Source: Bacteroidales bacterium
GTDB taxonomy: Bacteria; Bacteroidota; Bacteroidia; Bacteroidales; JAIPAP01
Direction of reading: 5' to 3'
Assembly: GCA_021740045.1 (NCBI GenBank)
Contig: JAIPAP010000014.1
Span: 1 to 46,743 of the forward strand
DNA length: 46,743 nucleotides
Shown piece by piece: positions 10,458 to 21,308 of this stretch (positions within the stretch are counted from its first letter, which is position 1; each line of letters begins with the position of its first letter). The position numbers and the translations under genes were made by a program. The notes beneath the pieces were generated by a model, which worked only from the letters and a program-made list of their open reading frames with translations, was not told where the DNA came from and did not search any database.

Positions 10458-12116
10458 ATGGAAAAAATTTACAAATTGATCAATCAGGGCTTCATTTTTA
10501 TACTGGTGGCCAGCATTTCGCTTTTTTTCAGCATACCCCTTGGAGCCCAAACACTTCCCGAGCATTGGGTTGATGATACCGACATTGATGTCTATAAGGA
10601 GTCGAGCCAGGTTCAGGAAGGAGAGTATAGCGCAAAAGTTGTTGTTAACTCGGGCGATCAAAGCGAATGTGATTTTGAGAATGAAGTTGAGATCCCTGTT
10701 ACTGCCGGCGAAACCTATAAGATAAGCTTTTGGGCCAACACAAGCGAGCATGTTCGCATTACAAGTGTATTGGCCTGGAGTGACGGCAATAACACTTACC
10801 CCGGCGTTTATGTTGGACCGGCAACAAATGGATGGGAAGAATTTACGTATGAAGGTGAAGTGCCCGGGGGCGTTGATGGAGTTATCCTTCGCTTGCGCTT
10901 TTATGATGTAAATGGATTCGAACCGGGTGAAACCAATTATGTTGATAATCTTACACTTGAATCTCCTGTGGGCAATAGCCTGGAAGTGTCCAATGGTGAC
11001 TTTGAAGATTGGCCCGGTACTGCACCCGAGCCAACCAATTACCCGGGTGAATTCACGGCGCAAGCCAATGGATTAAACGTTGATCTTACCTGGAACGATG
11101 CACAAGGTGAACAACCCCCGCATGCCTATCTTATCCTGGCAGGAACCGATGACAATTTTCAAGCTCCTGTCGACGGTGAACCGGTTGAAAATGATACTGA
11201 CCTGAGTGATGGAGCCGCGGCTGTTAATATTATGCAAGGCGCGGAAGCATACGCCTTTACATCGCTCGAGGGCTCAACAACCTATTTTTTCATTATTTAT
11301 CCCTATACCAATACCGGCGCGGAAATCAATTACAAAACCGATGGCAATCCCCCGGAGGCTTCTGCCGAAACCGGTGAAATTGTGATCATTCATGAAGAAA
11401 ATTTTGATGATGGTTTAGGAAGCTGGTGGGAGTATAGCGTTGTTGGGGAACAGGTGTGGATACAATCGGAATATGGCGGTGAAACCTTTGCCCAAATAAC
11501 TGGATACGATGGTAGTAGCCATGAAAACGATGATTGGCTTATCTCTCCTGCCCTCGATCTGGATGCTTTTCAGGATGAAGTGCTCAGCTTTGTAACAGCC
11601 ATGAACTACACCGGCCCGGCGCTTCAGCTAAAAATCTCAACCAATTATTCCGGATCGGGTGATCCGTATAATGCTGAGTGGGAAACACTCGAAGCAAACT
11701 GGTCACCGGGTAGCTGGGAATGGACGCACTCAGGAAGCATAGATATCTCTTCCTACAATGGTTCACAAGTCTATCTTGCCTTTCAATACACCTCCACCGA
11801 TGAAGAATCGGCAACCTGGGAAGTTGATAATATCGAGGTAATGGGTGAGGAGATTGTAGGTTTAACGGAGTTCTCCGATGAACTGAAAGAAGTTTCACTC
11901 TACCCTAATCCCGCAAATGAGCATATTCATATTGATACCCCGGTTAAAGCTGAAGTAAAGATATTTAACGTGTTGGGTAATGAAATTAAATCAGCAAATA
12001 TAAGCACGGGTGTTAGCAAGCTCGATGTAAAAACCCTGAAAGAAGGAGTTTATATGATAAGGATTTCATCCGAAGAAAATAATGCATTAAAGACGATAAA
12101 GCTGATTGTGAGATAA
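10458..12116 (+). CDS. secreted protein with choice-of-anchor-J-like domain and T9SS sorting domain
   Basis: Signal peptide; ENFDDGLGSWWEYS...SATWEVDNIEV; C-term LYPNPANEHIHIDTPVKAEVKIFNVLGNEIK...; track ORF begins at 10437 (TTG). Confidence 0.8.
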   Translation: MEKIYKLINQGFIFILVASISLFFSIPLGAQTLPEHWVDDTDIDVYKESSQVQEGEYSAKVVVNSGDQSECDFENEVEIPVTAGETYKISFWANTSEHVRITSVLAWSDGNNTYPGVYVGPATNGWEEFTYEGEVPGGVDGVILRLRFYDVNGFEPGETNYVDNLTLESPVGNSLEVSNGDFEDWPGTAPEPTNYPGEFTAQANGLNVDLTWNDAQGEQPPHAYLILAGTDDNFQAPVDGEPVENDTDLSDGAAAVNIMQGAEAYAFTSLEGSTTYFFIIYPYTNTGAEINYKTDGNPPEASAETGEIVIIHEENFDDGLGSWWEYSVVGEQVWIQSEYGGETFAQITGYDGSSHENDDWLISPALDLDAFQDEVLSFVTAMNYTGPALQLKISTNYSGSGDPYNAEWETLEANWSPGSWEWTHSGSIDISSYNGSQVYLAFQYTSTDEESATWEVDNIEVMGEEIVGLTEFSDELKEVSLYPNPANEHIHIDTPVKAEVKIFNVLGNEIKSANISTGVSKLDVKTLKEGVYMIRISSEENNALKTIKLIVR

Positions 12117-12144
12117 GAAGCATCATTAAAAATGAAATACAAGA

Positions 12145-12178
12145 AAACAGCCTTTGTATACGCAGGGGCTGTTTTTTT
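12145..12178 (+). terminator. intrinsic terminator
   Basis: aaacagcc ... ggggctgttttttt. Confidence 0.75.
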
Positions 12179-12184
12179 AGTTTC

Positions 12185-12192
12185 TATATTTG
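12185..12192 (+). promoter_or_regulatory. -7 box candidate (TATATTTG)
   Basis: TAnnTTTG ~18 nt upstream of ATG 12210. Confidence 0.45.
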
Positions 12193-12209
12193 TATAAATC
12201 CCCGGGACT

Positions 12210-13742
12210 ATGAAATATTATTGCTGGTTGTTTGCAGGCATTTTTATGGCCTTGTTATCCTTTAAAAGTCAGGGCCAGCCGGGCCATGAACCGGTGAGGA
12301 TGGAAGTGCCACTGGATAAAAACGTTAAACCCTTCCGGGTTTTTCCGCTCGAAAACAGGGGAGTGGTTTTATCATCAATTGAAAAAAGTGATGATGACAA
12401 TTTTGACAACCTGGTTGTTCGCCTTGCCGGTACCGATTTGAGCAGCAAATGGATCAAGCAGATGCCGGTTAATGAAGAACTGCGCTATGGAGCTCATGTG
12501 TATGGGAAAAAATATCTTTTTATCCTTTTTTTAAAAACCGGCCGGGAAAAAGATAACAACATACAACTTTTTCGCATCGAAATAGACAGCGGATCATGGG
12601 AAACACTTGGCAGTTCGCTGGATAAGATCAAGTCATTTGAAGATATGGAAATCATGGAAAATGACGTGTTGATTGCTGTTCATACCGAAAACAGGGCTTA
12701 TCCGGCTTTGATCAAAAGTGATTTCCAAACTCAAAGCATCACCCAAATATGGCAGAGTGATGATAAGGATGAGGAATTACTGGACCTGGACATCTATGTT
12801 GACAAACTGACATTGCTTACTAAGAAAGACAAGGGTAAAGAGAGCATGCTTAAGCTCCGGAGATTTATCCTTGATCACAACAGCATAGAACTAACGCAGG
12901 CACGAATATCGGATTTTTATTATAACATTACTTCTGCCAGGTTTATACGAAGCCCGAAAAATGAAGGCTTTATCATGGGAACATACTACCCGGGGCGCAT
13001 TAGCAATAGCGAACATGTAAATTCACAGGCGGTTACTGCCACCGGGGTTTTTGTGAGTAAAATGCATAACGATAGTATTTATACCACGTTTAATAGTTTT
13101 TCGGATTTTAAGGATTTCTATCGCTATTTTGAGACCACCAAAGCCCTGAAGATCAAGAAAAAAATGCAACGTAATGATGATAAGGAATTTGAAGTTGGGT
13201 TTCAGTTATTGCTCAATGAACCTCGCTTTCATAATGGGGAGTTGATTTTTTCAGGGGTATCTTTCAGTGAGCAATATAGAACTATATCAACTGTGGGATA
13301 TGATTATTATGGCCGCCCGATAAATATATACCGCGAGGTGTTCGATGGTTATTTATACACATCGGCAATTATTGCTGCTTTTGGTACCCAGGGGGAATTG
13401 GTGTGGAATAATGGCCTGGAAATCCGTGATGTTAAAATGATGCAACTTCAAAACCTACCTTGTTTTTATCATTTGAAGGACGAAACCATCATTGCCTATT
13501 ACTACAAGGGTCAGATCCATTCATGCATCATTAATGGTCCGGAAACCGTGGATAACTTTACCCAGATCCCTATTGCCCTGAGTAGCTCGATGGACCGTTT
13601 AACCGGCGAGGAACAAGCTTCAATACGATTGTGGTATGGTAATAACTTCCTGGTGTATGGTTATCAGCGAATTAATAATTCTCATAGAGCTGATCGCAAC
13701 AGGAAAAATGTGTTTTTTATGAATAAGGTGGCCTTCGAATAA
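12210..13742 (+). CDS. hypothetical secreted protein
   Basis: Signal peptide and long ORF; no family recognised. Confidence 0.75.
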   Translation: MKYYCWLFAGIFMALLSFKSQGQPGHEPVRMEVPLDKNVKPFRVFPLENRGVVLSSIEKSDDDNFDNLVVRLAGTDLSSKWIKQMPVNEELRYGAHVYGKKYLFILFLKTGREKDNNIQLFRIEIDSGSWETLGSSLDKIKSFEDMEIMENDVLIAVHTENRAYPALIKSDFQTQSITQIWQSDDKDEELLDLDIYVDKLTLLTKKDKGKESMLKLRRFILDHNSIELTQARISDFYYNITSARFIRSPKNEGFIMGTYYPGRISNSEHVNSQAVTATGVFVSKMHNDSIYTTFNSFSDFKDFYRYFETTKALKIKKKMQRNDDKEFEVGFQLLLNEPRFHNGELIFSGVSFSEQYRTISTVGYDYYGRPINIYREVFDGYLYTSAIIAAFGTQGELVWNNGLEIRDVKMMQLQNLPCFYHLKDETIIAYYYKGQIHSCIINGPETVDNFTQIPIALSSSMDRLTGEEQASIRLWYGNNFLVYGYQRINNSHRADRNRKNVFFMNKVAFE

Positions 13743-13764
13743 CCTGACCCCAAATTTTATGATC

Positions 13765-13798
13765 AAAAAAAACCGCCCCAAAAACAGGGACGGTTTTC
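13765..13798. terminator. bidirectional terminator between convergent genes
   Basis: aaaaaaaaccgcccc aaaaaca gggacggtttt. Confidence 0.75.
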
Positions 13799-13821
13799 AA
13801 TGCTATGAAAAATACCAGAAT

Positions 13822-16323
13822 TTATTCCACGATTCCTTTGAAATCAGGTTTATCATGATATTCAAGGAATACGCGATCCTTTTCCAGTTCCGACTTGAGT
13901 GATGGATCAGCTTGAACAGCCTTAACCAGGTAATCATACATCATATCGGTGTCATCCATGCTTTCGGCAATAACTGCCATCAGGTAGAATGACTTGGCAT
14001 GATCGGGGGCACATTTCAGTGTATTCGAAGCGCGCTCGGCATTACCTGCCAGGTATTGTGCCAGGGCAACGTTGTGGTTGCAGTCCTTGCCACCGAACAG
14101 GCTCAGTGCATCTTCATATTTACCTTCATCAATCATGATGATGCCGTGGTTATAATCGATGTCAGCACCGTGCTTTTCGGCTGTGAGGTAGATCACCTTG
14201 GCTTGTTTATAATTTTCTTTCTTCGATTCTACAACTCCAAGGTTGTTCAAAATGATCGGATTATTATTACTTAGCTCTTTGGCCTCTTCAAGATATTCTT
14301 CGGCCTGATCTATTTGATCTTTGCTTAACAGGATATAGGCTGCGTTATTATAACCTTTCCAATCATCCGGGTACATTTCGATCATTTTTTCATACACCTC
14401 CAATTGTTCCGATGGTGTTTGCTGTAAGCTGCCGGCATAGAGCAGTTCTTTTTGCTTTAGGCTACCCGGGTCTTCCATTGCCATGTTTTCAAGTTCTTCA
14501 TCGGTGTGCTTGGGTTCATAAGCAGCTACCGTAAGTTCGGCCCTCCTGAGTGGAGGCAGAATTTCTTCGGCAATTTCCTTGAACACAACGGTCATATTCC
14601 TGATTTCCTGTTCGCGCTTCTTTGGATCGGTTTGCTGATTAACCACATTCAGGATGATCGCCTTGTCCTCAATATCGGAAGCCTTAATTGCACGCATAAA
14701 GCCTTCCCAGTCCTCGCCATGAGCTTTAGACGAAAATAGCTTTTTAGCTTCACTGGGTTTGGTAACGGTTAATTCTTTTTTCTTGGCAATTTGGGCAAAT
14801 ACCCTGTCAAGATATTTTGTAGCGGTTTCTACACGCCATTCCGAGAGGTTTTCGTTGAATGAGATCTCACCATCCGGTGAAGCCCAGCCGTGCACTTCAA
14901 TATTCTTGATTTTCCAACCTTTACGTATAAAATCTTTCAGGTATTCAACCTTTTCTTTGGCTTTCTCCCTGTCGTTAAGGTAGAAATTCCAGTTCAGGTT
15001 GGCCCTGTTGATCTTGAAATAAATGGTAGCGGTTTTGCTTACGATGGTTTCTTTTTCATAATACTCTTCGGTGTCCATGCCCAGCTTTTTGGCTGTCTCC
15101 TTGTTGGCCATATAAAGATGTTCATCATGCATAACACGTTCCTGGGTGTAAATAACACCATCGCCTATTTTTACGATGGGGCCTTTAACATATTTCATCT
15201 TGAGCATGATGTTTTCCTGGCTCATTTCTTCACTAACGCCTTCTTGTGGCTTATAGAAAAGCGGGTTTATTTCAAGTTCCGATACATTCATTGAGGGATC
15301 ATACGGGATTTGATCCTGATAGGAGAATGTGCCGCCTTCCTTATGGTTAATGGTTACACCTTTGCCTTCGACTTTTTCGCCTATTAGTGTGATGGGTTTC
15401 AGCTTGGTTGAGTCATTTCCATATTTAAGAACAGGCGTCATCTGTACGGCAGCGGTTTTGCCAAAGTATTTTTCAGGTACGGTACCCTCAACTTCCACAT
15501 TGATGGTATTACCATGTTCTTCCAGCGGGTCAGGGGTTACTTCGAATTGCACCGTTTCAAACTCCTTGGCCATAGTTTCCAGATCGGCGCCCATACCAAG
15601 CTTATATTTTACGCCGGCGCCAAAGAAGTTGAAAGCGTCGTTGTTTTCATTGGCTGCGCCTGCCTGATCACCGTCCATCATATCGCCGCCGCCGTCATCG
15701 TCAATTCCCAATACATAATACAAACGGCTCTCGAGATTTAACGACCAGCTCTCATTCAATTTATAATCCACTCCTGCGCCTACCGGGATGGTAACTTCCG
15801 AAGTCCAGTCTTCTGTAACACCATTACCGCCAATCCGGGTGTTTTTATCTTCACTCTGGAATTGCTCTGCTTCCCAATTAGACATTCCGATGCCGGTAAG
15901 TGCATAAATGTTGAATTTCCTTTCCTTTTTCTTAATAATATTGCTAATGCTAATAGTGGGCTCAAGGTGAGCCGACCACAACTCGGTTTCAAAATAGCGG
16001 TTGGGCCTTTCTCCTTTCAATCCGCCATAAAACAGGTCGCCACGCACTCCCCAAATGGGATGGAATTGCCAGCCTAAGATCAATGATCCCCCGGCTCTTG
16101 ATTCCGTGAAATGCTTTACAACAGCATTATCATCATTGGTAATATCACCATAAAAAGTATTTAAGCCTAGCTGTCCTTGCAGATACCAATGTTTAGTAAA
16201 GATGAACTCGTCAGCTTCTTTTTCCTTCTTCATTTCGGCCTCCTGGGCCTGGGAAATGCCGGTTATCAACAAAATTGATAAGAGCAAGAATCCCCCAAGA
16301 AATTGTTTAATTCTGATTTTCAT
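13822..16323 (-). CDS. outer-membrane protein with N-terminal beta-barrel, OmpA-like region and C-terminal TPRs
   Basis: N-terminal barrel-like segment, IEVHGWASPDGEISFNENLSEWRVETATKYL, then YPDDWKGYNNAAYILLSKDQIDQAEEYLEEAKELSNNNPIILNNLGVVESKKENYKQA. Confidence 0.75.
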   Translation of the reverse strand: MKIRIKQFLGGFLLLSILLITGISQAQEAEMKKEKEADEFIFTKHWYLQGQLGLNTFYGDITNDDNAVVKHFTESRAGGSLILGWQFHPIWGVRGDLFYGGLKGERPNRYFETELWSAHLEPTISISNIIKKKERKFNIYALTGIGMSNWEAEQFQSEDKNTRIGGNGVTEDWTSEVTIPVGAGVDYKLNESWSLNLESRLYYVLGIDDDGGGDMMDGDQAGAANENNDAFNFFGAGVKYKLGMGADLETMAKEFETVQFEVTPDPLEEHGNTINVEVEGTVPEKYFGKTAAVQMTPVLKYGNDSTKLKPITLIGEKVEGKGVTINHKEGGTFSYQDQIPYDPSMNVSELEINPLFYKPQEGVSEEMSQENIMLKMKYVKGPIVKIGDGVIYTQERVMHDEHLYMANKETAKKLGMDTEEYYEKETIVSKTATIYFKINRANLNWNFYLNDREKAKEKVEYLKDFIRKGWKIKNIEVHGWASPDGEISFNENLSEWRVETATKYLDRVFAQIAKKKELTVTKPSEAKKLFSSKAHGEDWEGFMRAIKASDIEDKAIILNVVNQQTDPKKREQEIRNMTVVFKEIAEEILPPLRRAELTVAAYEPKHTDEELENMAMEDPGSLKQKELLYAGSLQQTPSEQLEVYEKMIEMYPDDWKGYNNAAYILLSKDQIDQAEEYLEEAKELSNNNPIILNNLGVVESKKENYKQAKVIYLTAEKHGADIDYNHGIIMIDEGKYEDALSLFGGKDCNHNVALAQYLAGNAERASNTLKCAPDHAKSFYLMAVIAESMDDTDMMYDYLVKAVQADPSLKSELEKDRVFLEYHDKPDFKGIVE

Positions 16324-16949
16324 AGCAAAAAGTTTTTATCGTTTCTTAATATAAATATTTCTCCAATCATAGTTTTACCTAGCCACAAGCATTAAGGTTG
16401 AGTTAAAAACAACCAAATCGCATGCCTCGCAAATATAAATAAATTTGAAACGTATAACAAATCCCTTTAAGTTTTAATTCAAGTTTATTTCTTTTATGCT
16501 ACACATTTTCTTTATTCATACGCTACATATGGCCTGCAAACTTATTTAAATCATTGCAAACACCCTGTTTTTAGCAAATCGATTTTTTATACGTTTCCTC
16601 GCATCATCCTTTCGGTTTACACATTATTCATACATACATAATCTTATGCCACGGTTGCCATGTTTCTGACAAGCTTTATATACTTTATCAATGTGTTTCC
16701 AAGGATAATTGTTTACTTACCAAGCTGATAATTTATACATTTAGAATGAGTATATAGGTTTATGTTTAATTATGATGCTGCCAAATGAACGACTTGAGCC
16801 TTTAATAATGGATTATGACAAGAGGTAATTCTAAGCTTTCATTAAGCCATTAAACTTATAAAAGCCTGTTAAAAAATGTTAAAACACTAATAGCCACCTT
16901 TATTTGCTTAGCCAATTTTTTTTTATTTGTCTGAAAAATTTGGGTTACC

Positions 16950-17879
16950 ATGGATATACAAATTGAGAATCTAACGAAAGTTTATGGTGCTCAGAAGGCA
17001 GTCGATGATATTTCCTTCAATGTAAAGACCGGCGAGGTGCTTGGTTTCCTCGGGCCAAACGGAGCCGGGAAAACAACCACCATGAAGGCTATTACCTCCT
17101 TTCTGGCACCCAATAATGGCATTATCAGGATAGGCAATGTGTCGGTATTCGATGATCCTGATACCACAAAAAGTTACATTGGCTACCTGCCGGAAAATAA
17201 TCCGCTTTATCCGGAGATGCCCGTGATCGATTATTTAAGATTTGTGGCCCAATTGCAGGGCATACCAAAAGACGGGATCAGGGATCGTATACTGGATATG
17301 GTGAAAGTGTGCGGCTTGGAAGGTGAAAAGCACAAAAAGATCGGGGAGCTTTCCAAGGGCTATCAGCAAAGGGTAGGGCTGGCACAGGCGCTCATTCACG
17401 ATCCCGAGGTATTGATCCTCGATGAACCGACTTCCGGGCTTGACCCCAACCAGATAGTGGAGATCCGCGAATTGATCAAGAAGATCGGCCGGGAAAAAAC
17501 AGTTATCCTGAGCTCGCACATTCTTGCCGAAGTAGAAGCAACTTGCGACCGTATTATGATCATTAATAACGGAAAAATCGTTGCCGACGGTACCTCGGAG
17601 GAGCTACGCCGCCGCTCACAAGGCCGCGAGATGCTCAAGGTAACCATTGAAGATGGTGAAAGAAACGAGGTATATCAGGCACTGCAATCGCTTGCAAGTG
17701 TTGAGATGGTTGATTTTGCATCGGATACTAAAGCAGCTTTTGAAGTTCAGAGTAAACCGGAGCAGTCGTCCCGCAGGGCCATCTTTAAGCTTTGCATTGA
17801 AAATGACTGGTACCTTACTGAACTTACCCCGGTTGAAACAAAATTGGAAGACGTCTTTAGGCAACTGACAATGAATTAA
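16950..17879 (+). CDS. gldA: gliding motility-associated ABC transporter ATP-binding subunit GldA
   Basis: Walker A GPNGAGKTT, signature LSKGYQQRVGLAQAL, Walker B VLILDEPTSGLDP; adjacent to gldF/gldG. Confidence 0.9.
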   Translation: MDIQIENLTKVYGAQKAVDDISFNVKTGEVLGFLGPNGAGKTTTMKAITSFLAPNNGIIRIGNVSVFDDPDTTKSYIGYLPENNPLYPEMPVIDYLRFVAQLQGIPKDGIRDRILDMVKVCGLEGEKHKKIGELSKGYQQRVGLAQALIHDPEVLILDEPTSGLDPNQIVEIRELIKKIGREKTVILSSHILAEVEATCDRIMIINNGKIVADGTSEELRRRSQGREMLKVTIEDGERNEVYQALQSLASVEMVDFASDTKAAFEVQSKPEQSSRRAIFKLCIENDWYLTELTPVETKLEDVFRQLTMN

Positions 17880-17906
17880 TTTGAAAATGATAAAAAGCTA
17901 TACAAT

Positions 17907-18632
17907 ATGAAAAAAGTATGGATAATAGCCCGGCGTGAGTTAAGCGCTTTTTTCGATTCACTGATGGCGTATATCATGTTGGTTTTGTTTCTGGGTTTCA
18001 GTGGATTTTTTACCTGGTTATACGGCTCCGATATATTCTTTGTTGGACAGGCCAGCTTGCAGGCTTTTTTCAGCATTGCCTACTGGACCTTGTTTTTCTT
18101 TATCCCGGCCTTAACCATGCGACTTTTGGCCGAGGAAAAACGCTCGGGAACCATTGAGCTATTACTTACCAAACCGGTTAACGATTGGCAGGTGGTGGTG
18201 GGTAAGTTCTTCTCAACCTTGATATTGATTGCCATCGCACTGGCATTAACCTTACCCTATTACATCACAGTAGCCAATATAGGGAATATAGACCATGGTG
18301 CTGTTTGGACCGGTTACCTGGGCTTGTTGCTAATGAGCGCTTCATATATCAGCATAGGTTTGTTTTCCAGCAGCATCTCCAATAACCAGATCGTTGGCTT
18401 CTTGCTGGCCTTATTTATCGGGATATTCTTTCACATCATTTTCGGTGTGTTGGCCGGAAATTTCACAGGCGTGGCCGGGCAGATTTTCAACTACCTCGAC
18501 TTGTCAACACATTTCGAATCCATTTCACGAGGTGTGATCGATACTGCCGATTTGGTGTATTTCCTGTCGATCGTCTTTATCGGATTAATATTGTCCGAAT
18601 CCGTTTTAACAAAAAGAAACGTGGTTGATTGA
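17907..18632 (+). CDS. gldF: gliding motility-associated ABC transporter permease GldF
   Basis: MKKVWIIARRELSAFFDSLMAYIMLVLFLGFSGFFTWLYG..., multi-TM, operon context. Confidence 0.88.
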   Translation: MKKVWIIARRELSAFFDSLMAYIMLVLFLGFSGFFTWLYGSDIFFVGQASLQAFFSIAYWTLFFFIPALTMRLLAEEKRSGTIELLLTKPVNDWQVVVGKFFSTLILIAIALALTLPYYITVANIGNIDHGAVWTGYLGLLLMSASYISIGLFSSSISNNQIVGFLLALFIGIFFHIIFGVLAGNFTGVAGQIFNYLDLSTHFESISRGVIDTADLVYFLSIVFIGLILSESVLTKRNVVD

Positions 18633-18671
18633 TCATAAAAACCGATTACGAATCAGAAAAAATGATAAATA

Positions 18672-20192
18672 ATGAAGCGTAAAAAAGCCATAACTTCACA
18701 ACTGATATTAATAATCGGGGTCGTTATTCTGGTGAACATCCTCTCGGAGCAATTTTTTACCAGGGTCGACCTGACGGAAGACCAGCGCTATTCGCTGAGC
18801 AATGCCACTGAAAACATTTTAAATGACCTGGAAGAGCCGGTTACCATCACGGCTTATTTTACCGAGGATCTTCCGCCGCAGTATGCCAAGGTCAGGCGTC
18901 AGTTCAAAGACCTTTTGATCGAATACGATAATCGTTCCAGGGGCATGGTGGTTTATGAATTCATTAATCCCAATAAAGAAGAGGATGCCGAAATGAAAGC
19001 CCGGCAAGCAGGAATACAGCCGGTACTCATCAATGTGCGCGAAAAGGACCAAATGAAACAGCAGCGGGCATACATGGGTGCAGTTGTGCAAAAGGGGGAT
19101 GATAAAGAGATCATCCCATTTATACAGGAAGGCACATCAATGGAATATAACCTCTCCACTTCCATTAAAAAGCTATCGGTAAAGAATAAGCCTAAAGTAG
19201 GATTATTGCAGGGGCATGGCGAAGCTCCCCTGAGTGATATGCAACAGGTAAACCAGGAATTGTCGGTGCTTTATGATGTGGAAGAGGTTACCATGAATGA
19301 TACGGCGCAACCCGATTTTACCAAATACAAAGCAGTTGCGATCATAGCCCCAACCGACACTTTTCCGCAAAGCCATTTACAAATGCTCGATAATTACCTG
19401 GCACAAGGTGGCCGGCTGATGTTGGCCGTTAACCGGGTTTCGGGCGATTTTCAAACCCAGCAAGGCCAATCCCAATATACAGGATTAACGGATTGGCTTT
19501 CGCAAAAAGGGATCACTATCGAAAATAACTTTGTGATCGATGCTAATGCCGCAGCTATTGGTGTGAGGCAGAATATGGGCGGTATGAACGTCACCCGCCG
19601 GGTGCAGTTCCCCTATATCCCTATTATCAACAATTTTGAAGAACATGCGATAACAAAAGGGCTGGAACAAGTTCTCTTCCAGTTCACCAGTTCCATATCC
19701 TTTACCGGTGATACTTCTCTTACCTATAAGCCTTTGGTAAAGTCTTCGGAGAATTCAGGGACCAAAACACCGCCTTTTAGGTTTAATGTACAAAAGCAAT
19801 GGACCAAGGCCGATTTTCCACTTTCCCACCTCACCGTTGGCGCTATCCTTAAGGGTAACCTTGTGGGTAACGCACAATCAAGCATGGTGGTGTTTTCCGA
19901 TGGCGATTTTCCGGTCGGTGGTCAGGGCCGTGAAGCCCGGCAGGTGAACAAGGATAACGTGAGCTTGCTGGTTAACTCTATTGATTGGCTGGCCGATGAT
20001 ACCGGCCTGATAGAGTTGAGAACAAAGGGTGTTACCGCACGACCATTAGAGCAAGTTGAGGATAACACCAAACTGATCCTGAAGGTTACAAATTTCTTGT
20101 TGCCGATAATTCTTATTATTGCCTACGGAATTATCCGTAGTGTTCGTAATCGTAATCGCAGAGTTAAAAGAATGGAGGTAGGCCATGTTTAA
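18672..20192 (+). CDS. gldG: gliding motility-associated ABC transporter substrate-binding protein GldG
   Basis: RVDLTEDQRYSLSNAT...KPKVGLLQGHGEAPL...; follows gldF. Confidence 0.88.
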   Translation: MKRKKAITSQLILIIGVVILVNILSEQFFTRVDLTEDQRYSLSNATENILNDLEEPVTITAYFTEDLPPQYAKVRRQFKDLLIEYDNRSRGMVVYEFINPNKEEDAEMKARQAGIQPVLINVREKDQMKQQRAYMGAVVQKGDDKEIIPFIQEGTSMEYNLSTSIKKLSVKNKPKVGLLQGHGEAPLSDMQQVNQELSVLYDVEEVTMNDTAQPDFTKYKAVAIIAPTDTFPQSHLQMLDNYLAQGGRLMLAVNRVSGDFQTQQGQSQYTGLTDWLSQKGITIENNFVIDANAAAIGVRQNMGGMNVTRRVQFPYIPIINNFEEHAITKGLEQVLFQFTSSISFTGDTSLTYKPLVKSSENSGTKTPPFRFNVQKQWTKADFPLSHLTVGAILKGNLVGNAQSSMVVFSDGDFPVGGQGREARQVNKDNVSLLVNSIDWLADDTGLIELRTKGVTARPLEQVEDNTKLILKVTNFLLPIILIIAYGIIRSVRNRNRRVKRMEVGHV

Positions 20193-21174
20193 GAAAAAGA
20201 ATTTCCGAATCCTGATCATCGTTTTTGTCGTATTGCTCGTTGCTGTAATCATTCAGCAGCAGTATCAGGCAAAAAAAGGCGATCGTTCATTCAGGCAGGA
20301 GCTGGTTAGCGTCGATACAGCAAATGTAACCGCTGTAAAGATATTTCCGCCTGAAGCCAAGAATCCCGATTTTGAGATTTACCGGAAAAACAGGGATTGG
20401 CGCGTTCGTAGTGAAAAAATCGATTCCAAAGCAGATCCTAAGGCTGTGGATGCCATCTTAAAGCAATTAACGGAAATGAAACCCGAACGGCTAGCAGCAC
20501 GCAGTAAAGAACAATGGGAAAAATACGAAGTGACGGATACAGCAAGCTTGCGTGTGGTAATTGAGGAAGATGGAAAAAATGCAGGGGAACTGATCGTGGG
20601 TAAATTTTCGTTCAATCCGCGTAAACAATCCCAAAATCAGCAGGGAATGAGTGCGTATCAACCACGCGGAAAAATGACCTCGTTTGTGCGTATGGCCGGC
20701 GAACAGGAAGTTTATGCCCTCGACGGTTATTTGAAAACTGTTTTCAGGCCGCAACTTAAATCATTCCGCAACAAAAACCTGGTGGCAGTGAACAAAAAGA
20801 ATCTGAAAAAGGTGGAATTCAGCTATCCGGCCCAATCATTTACCCTTCAGAAAAAAAACAATCAATGGACGGTTAATGGTATGACTGTGGATTCAGCCCA
20901 AACAGCCAGCTATATTCAACAACTGGCCAACAGGAGAAGCAATAGCTATGTTGATGACTGGCCGGAATCCAAACTGAACGATCCCCAATATACCATTACA
21001 GCTCATGGAGATAATTTCAGCCCCATTACTCTGAAAGCCTATAAGGCTGATTCAACCCATCAGTTCATTGTTACATCAACGGAAAACGATGCTATGTTCA
21101 GTGGCCGGAAAGGGAATCTGTTTAAAAACACGTTTAAGAAGATGGATTATTTTTTGGGTACAGGAAAGAAATAA
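20185..21174 (+). CDS. DUF4340-like membrane-anchored protein
   Basis: N-terminal TM, WRVRSEKIDSKADPKAVDAILKQLTEMK...; overlaps gldG by 8 bp. Confidence 0.75.
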   Translation: MFKKKNFRILIIVFVVLLVAVIIQQQYQAKKGDRSFRQELVSVDTANVTAVKIFPPEAKNPDFEIYRKNRDWRVRSEKIDSKADPKAVDAILKQLTEMKPERLAARSKEQWEKYEVTDTASLRVVIEEDGKNAGELIVGKFSFNPRKQSQNQQGMSAYQPRGKMTSFVRMAGEQEVYALDGYLKTVFRPQLKSFRNKNLVAVNKKNLKKVEFSYPAQSFTLQKKNNQWTVNGMTVDSAQTASYIQQLANRRSNSYVDDWPESKLNDPQYTITAHGDNFSPITLKAYKADSTHQFIVTSTENDAMFSGRKGNLFKNTFKKMDYFLGTGKK

Positions 21175-21200
21175 TGAATAGTACCGGGGGGAGGAAATGT

Positions 21201-21233
21201 AAGCCGCCTGCACGATGTGGGGCGGCTTTTTTT
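21201..21233 (+). terminator. intrinsic terminator
   Basis: aagccgcc tgcacgatgtg gggcggcttttttt. Confidence 0.85.
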
Positions 21234-21251
21234 GTGCAAAATGTTAATTTA

Positions 21252-21284
21252 TTGTGAAAGACAACTTTATGTTGGATATTTTTG
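21252..21284 (+). promoter_or_regulatory. -33/-7 promoter candidate (TTG ... TATTTTTG)
   Basis: ttg at 21252 and tatttttg at 21277, upstream of 21309. Confidence 0.45.
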
Positions 21285-21308
21285 CGTTTTTAGTGTTAAA
21301 TTTATCGT

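Noticed and set aside
10431-11063. 210-aa antisense ORF
   Set aside because: Shadow ORF opposite a well-supported T9SS gene; no recognisable features.
16324-16949. tRNA or ncRNA in the ~625 bp divergent intergenic region
   Set aside because: AT-rich with no cloverleaf or conserved motif that I could support.
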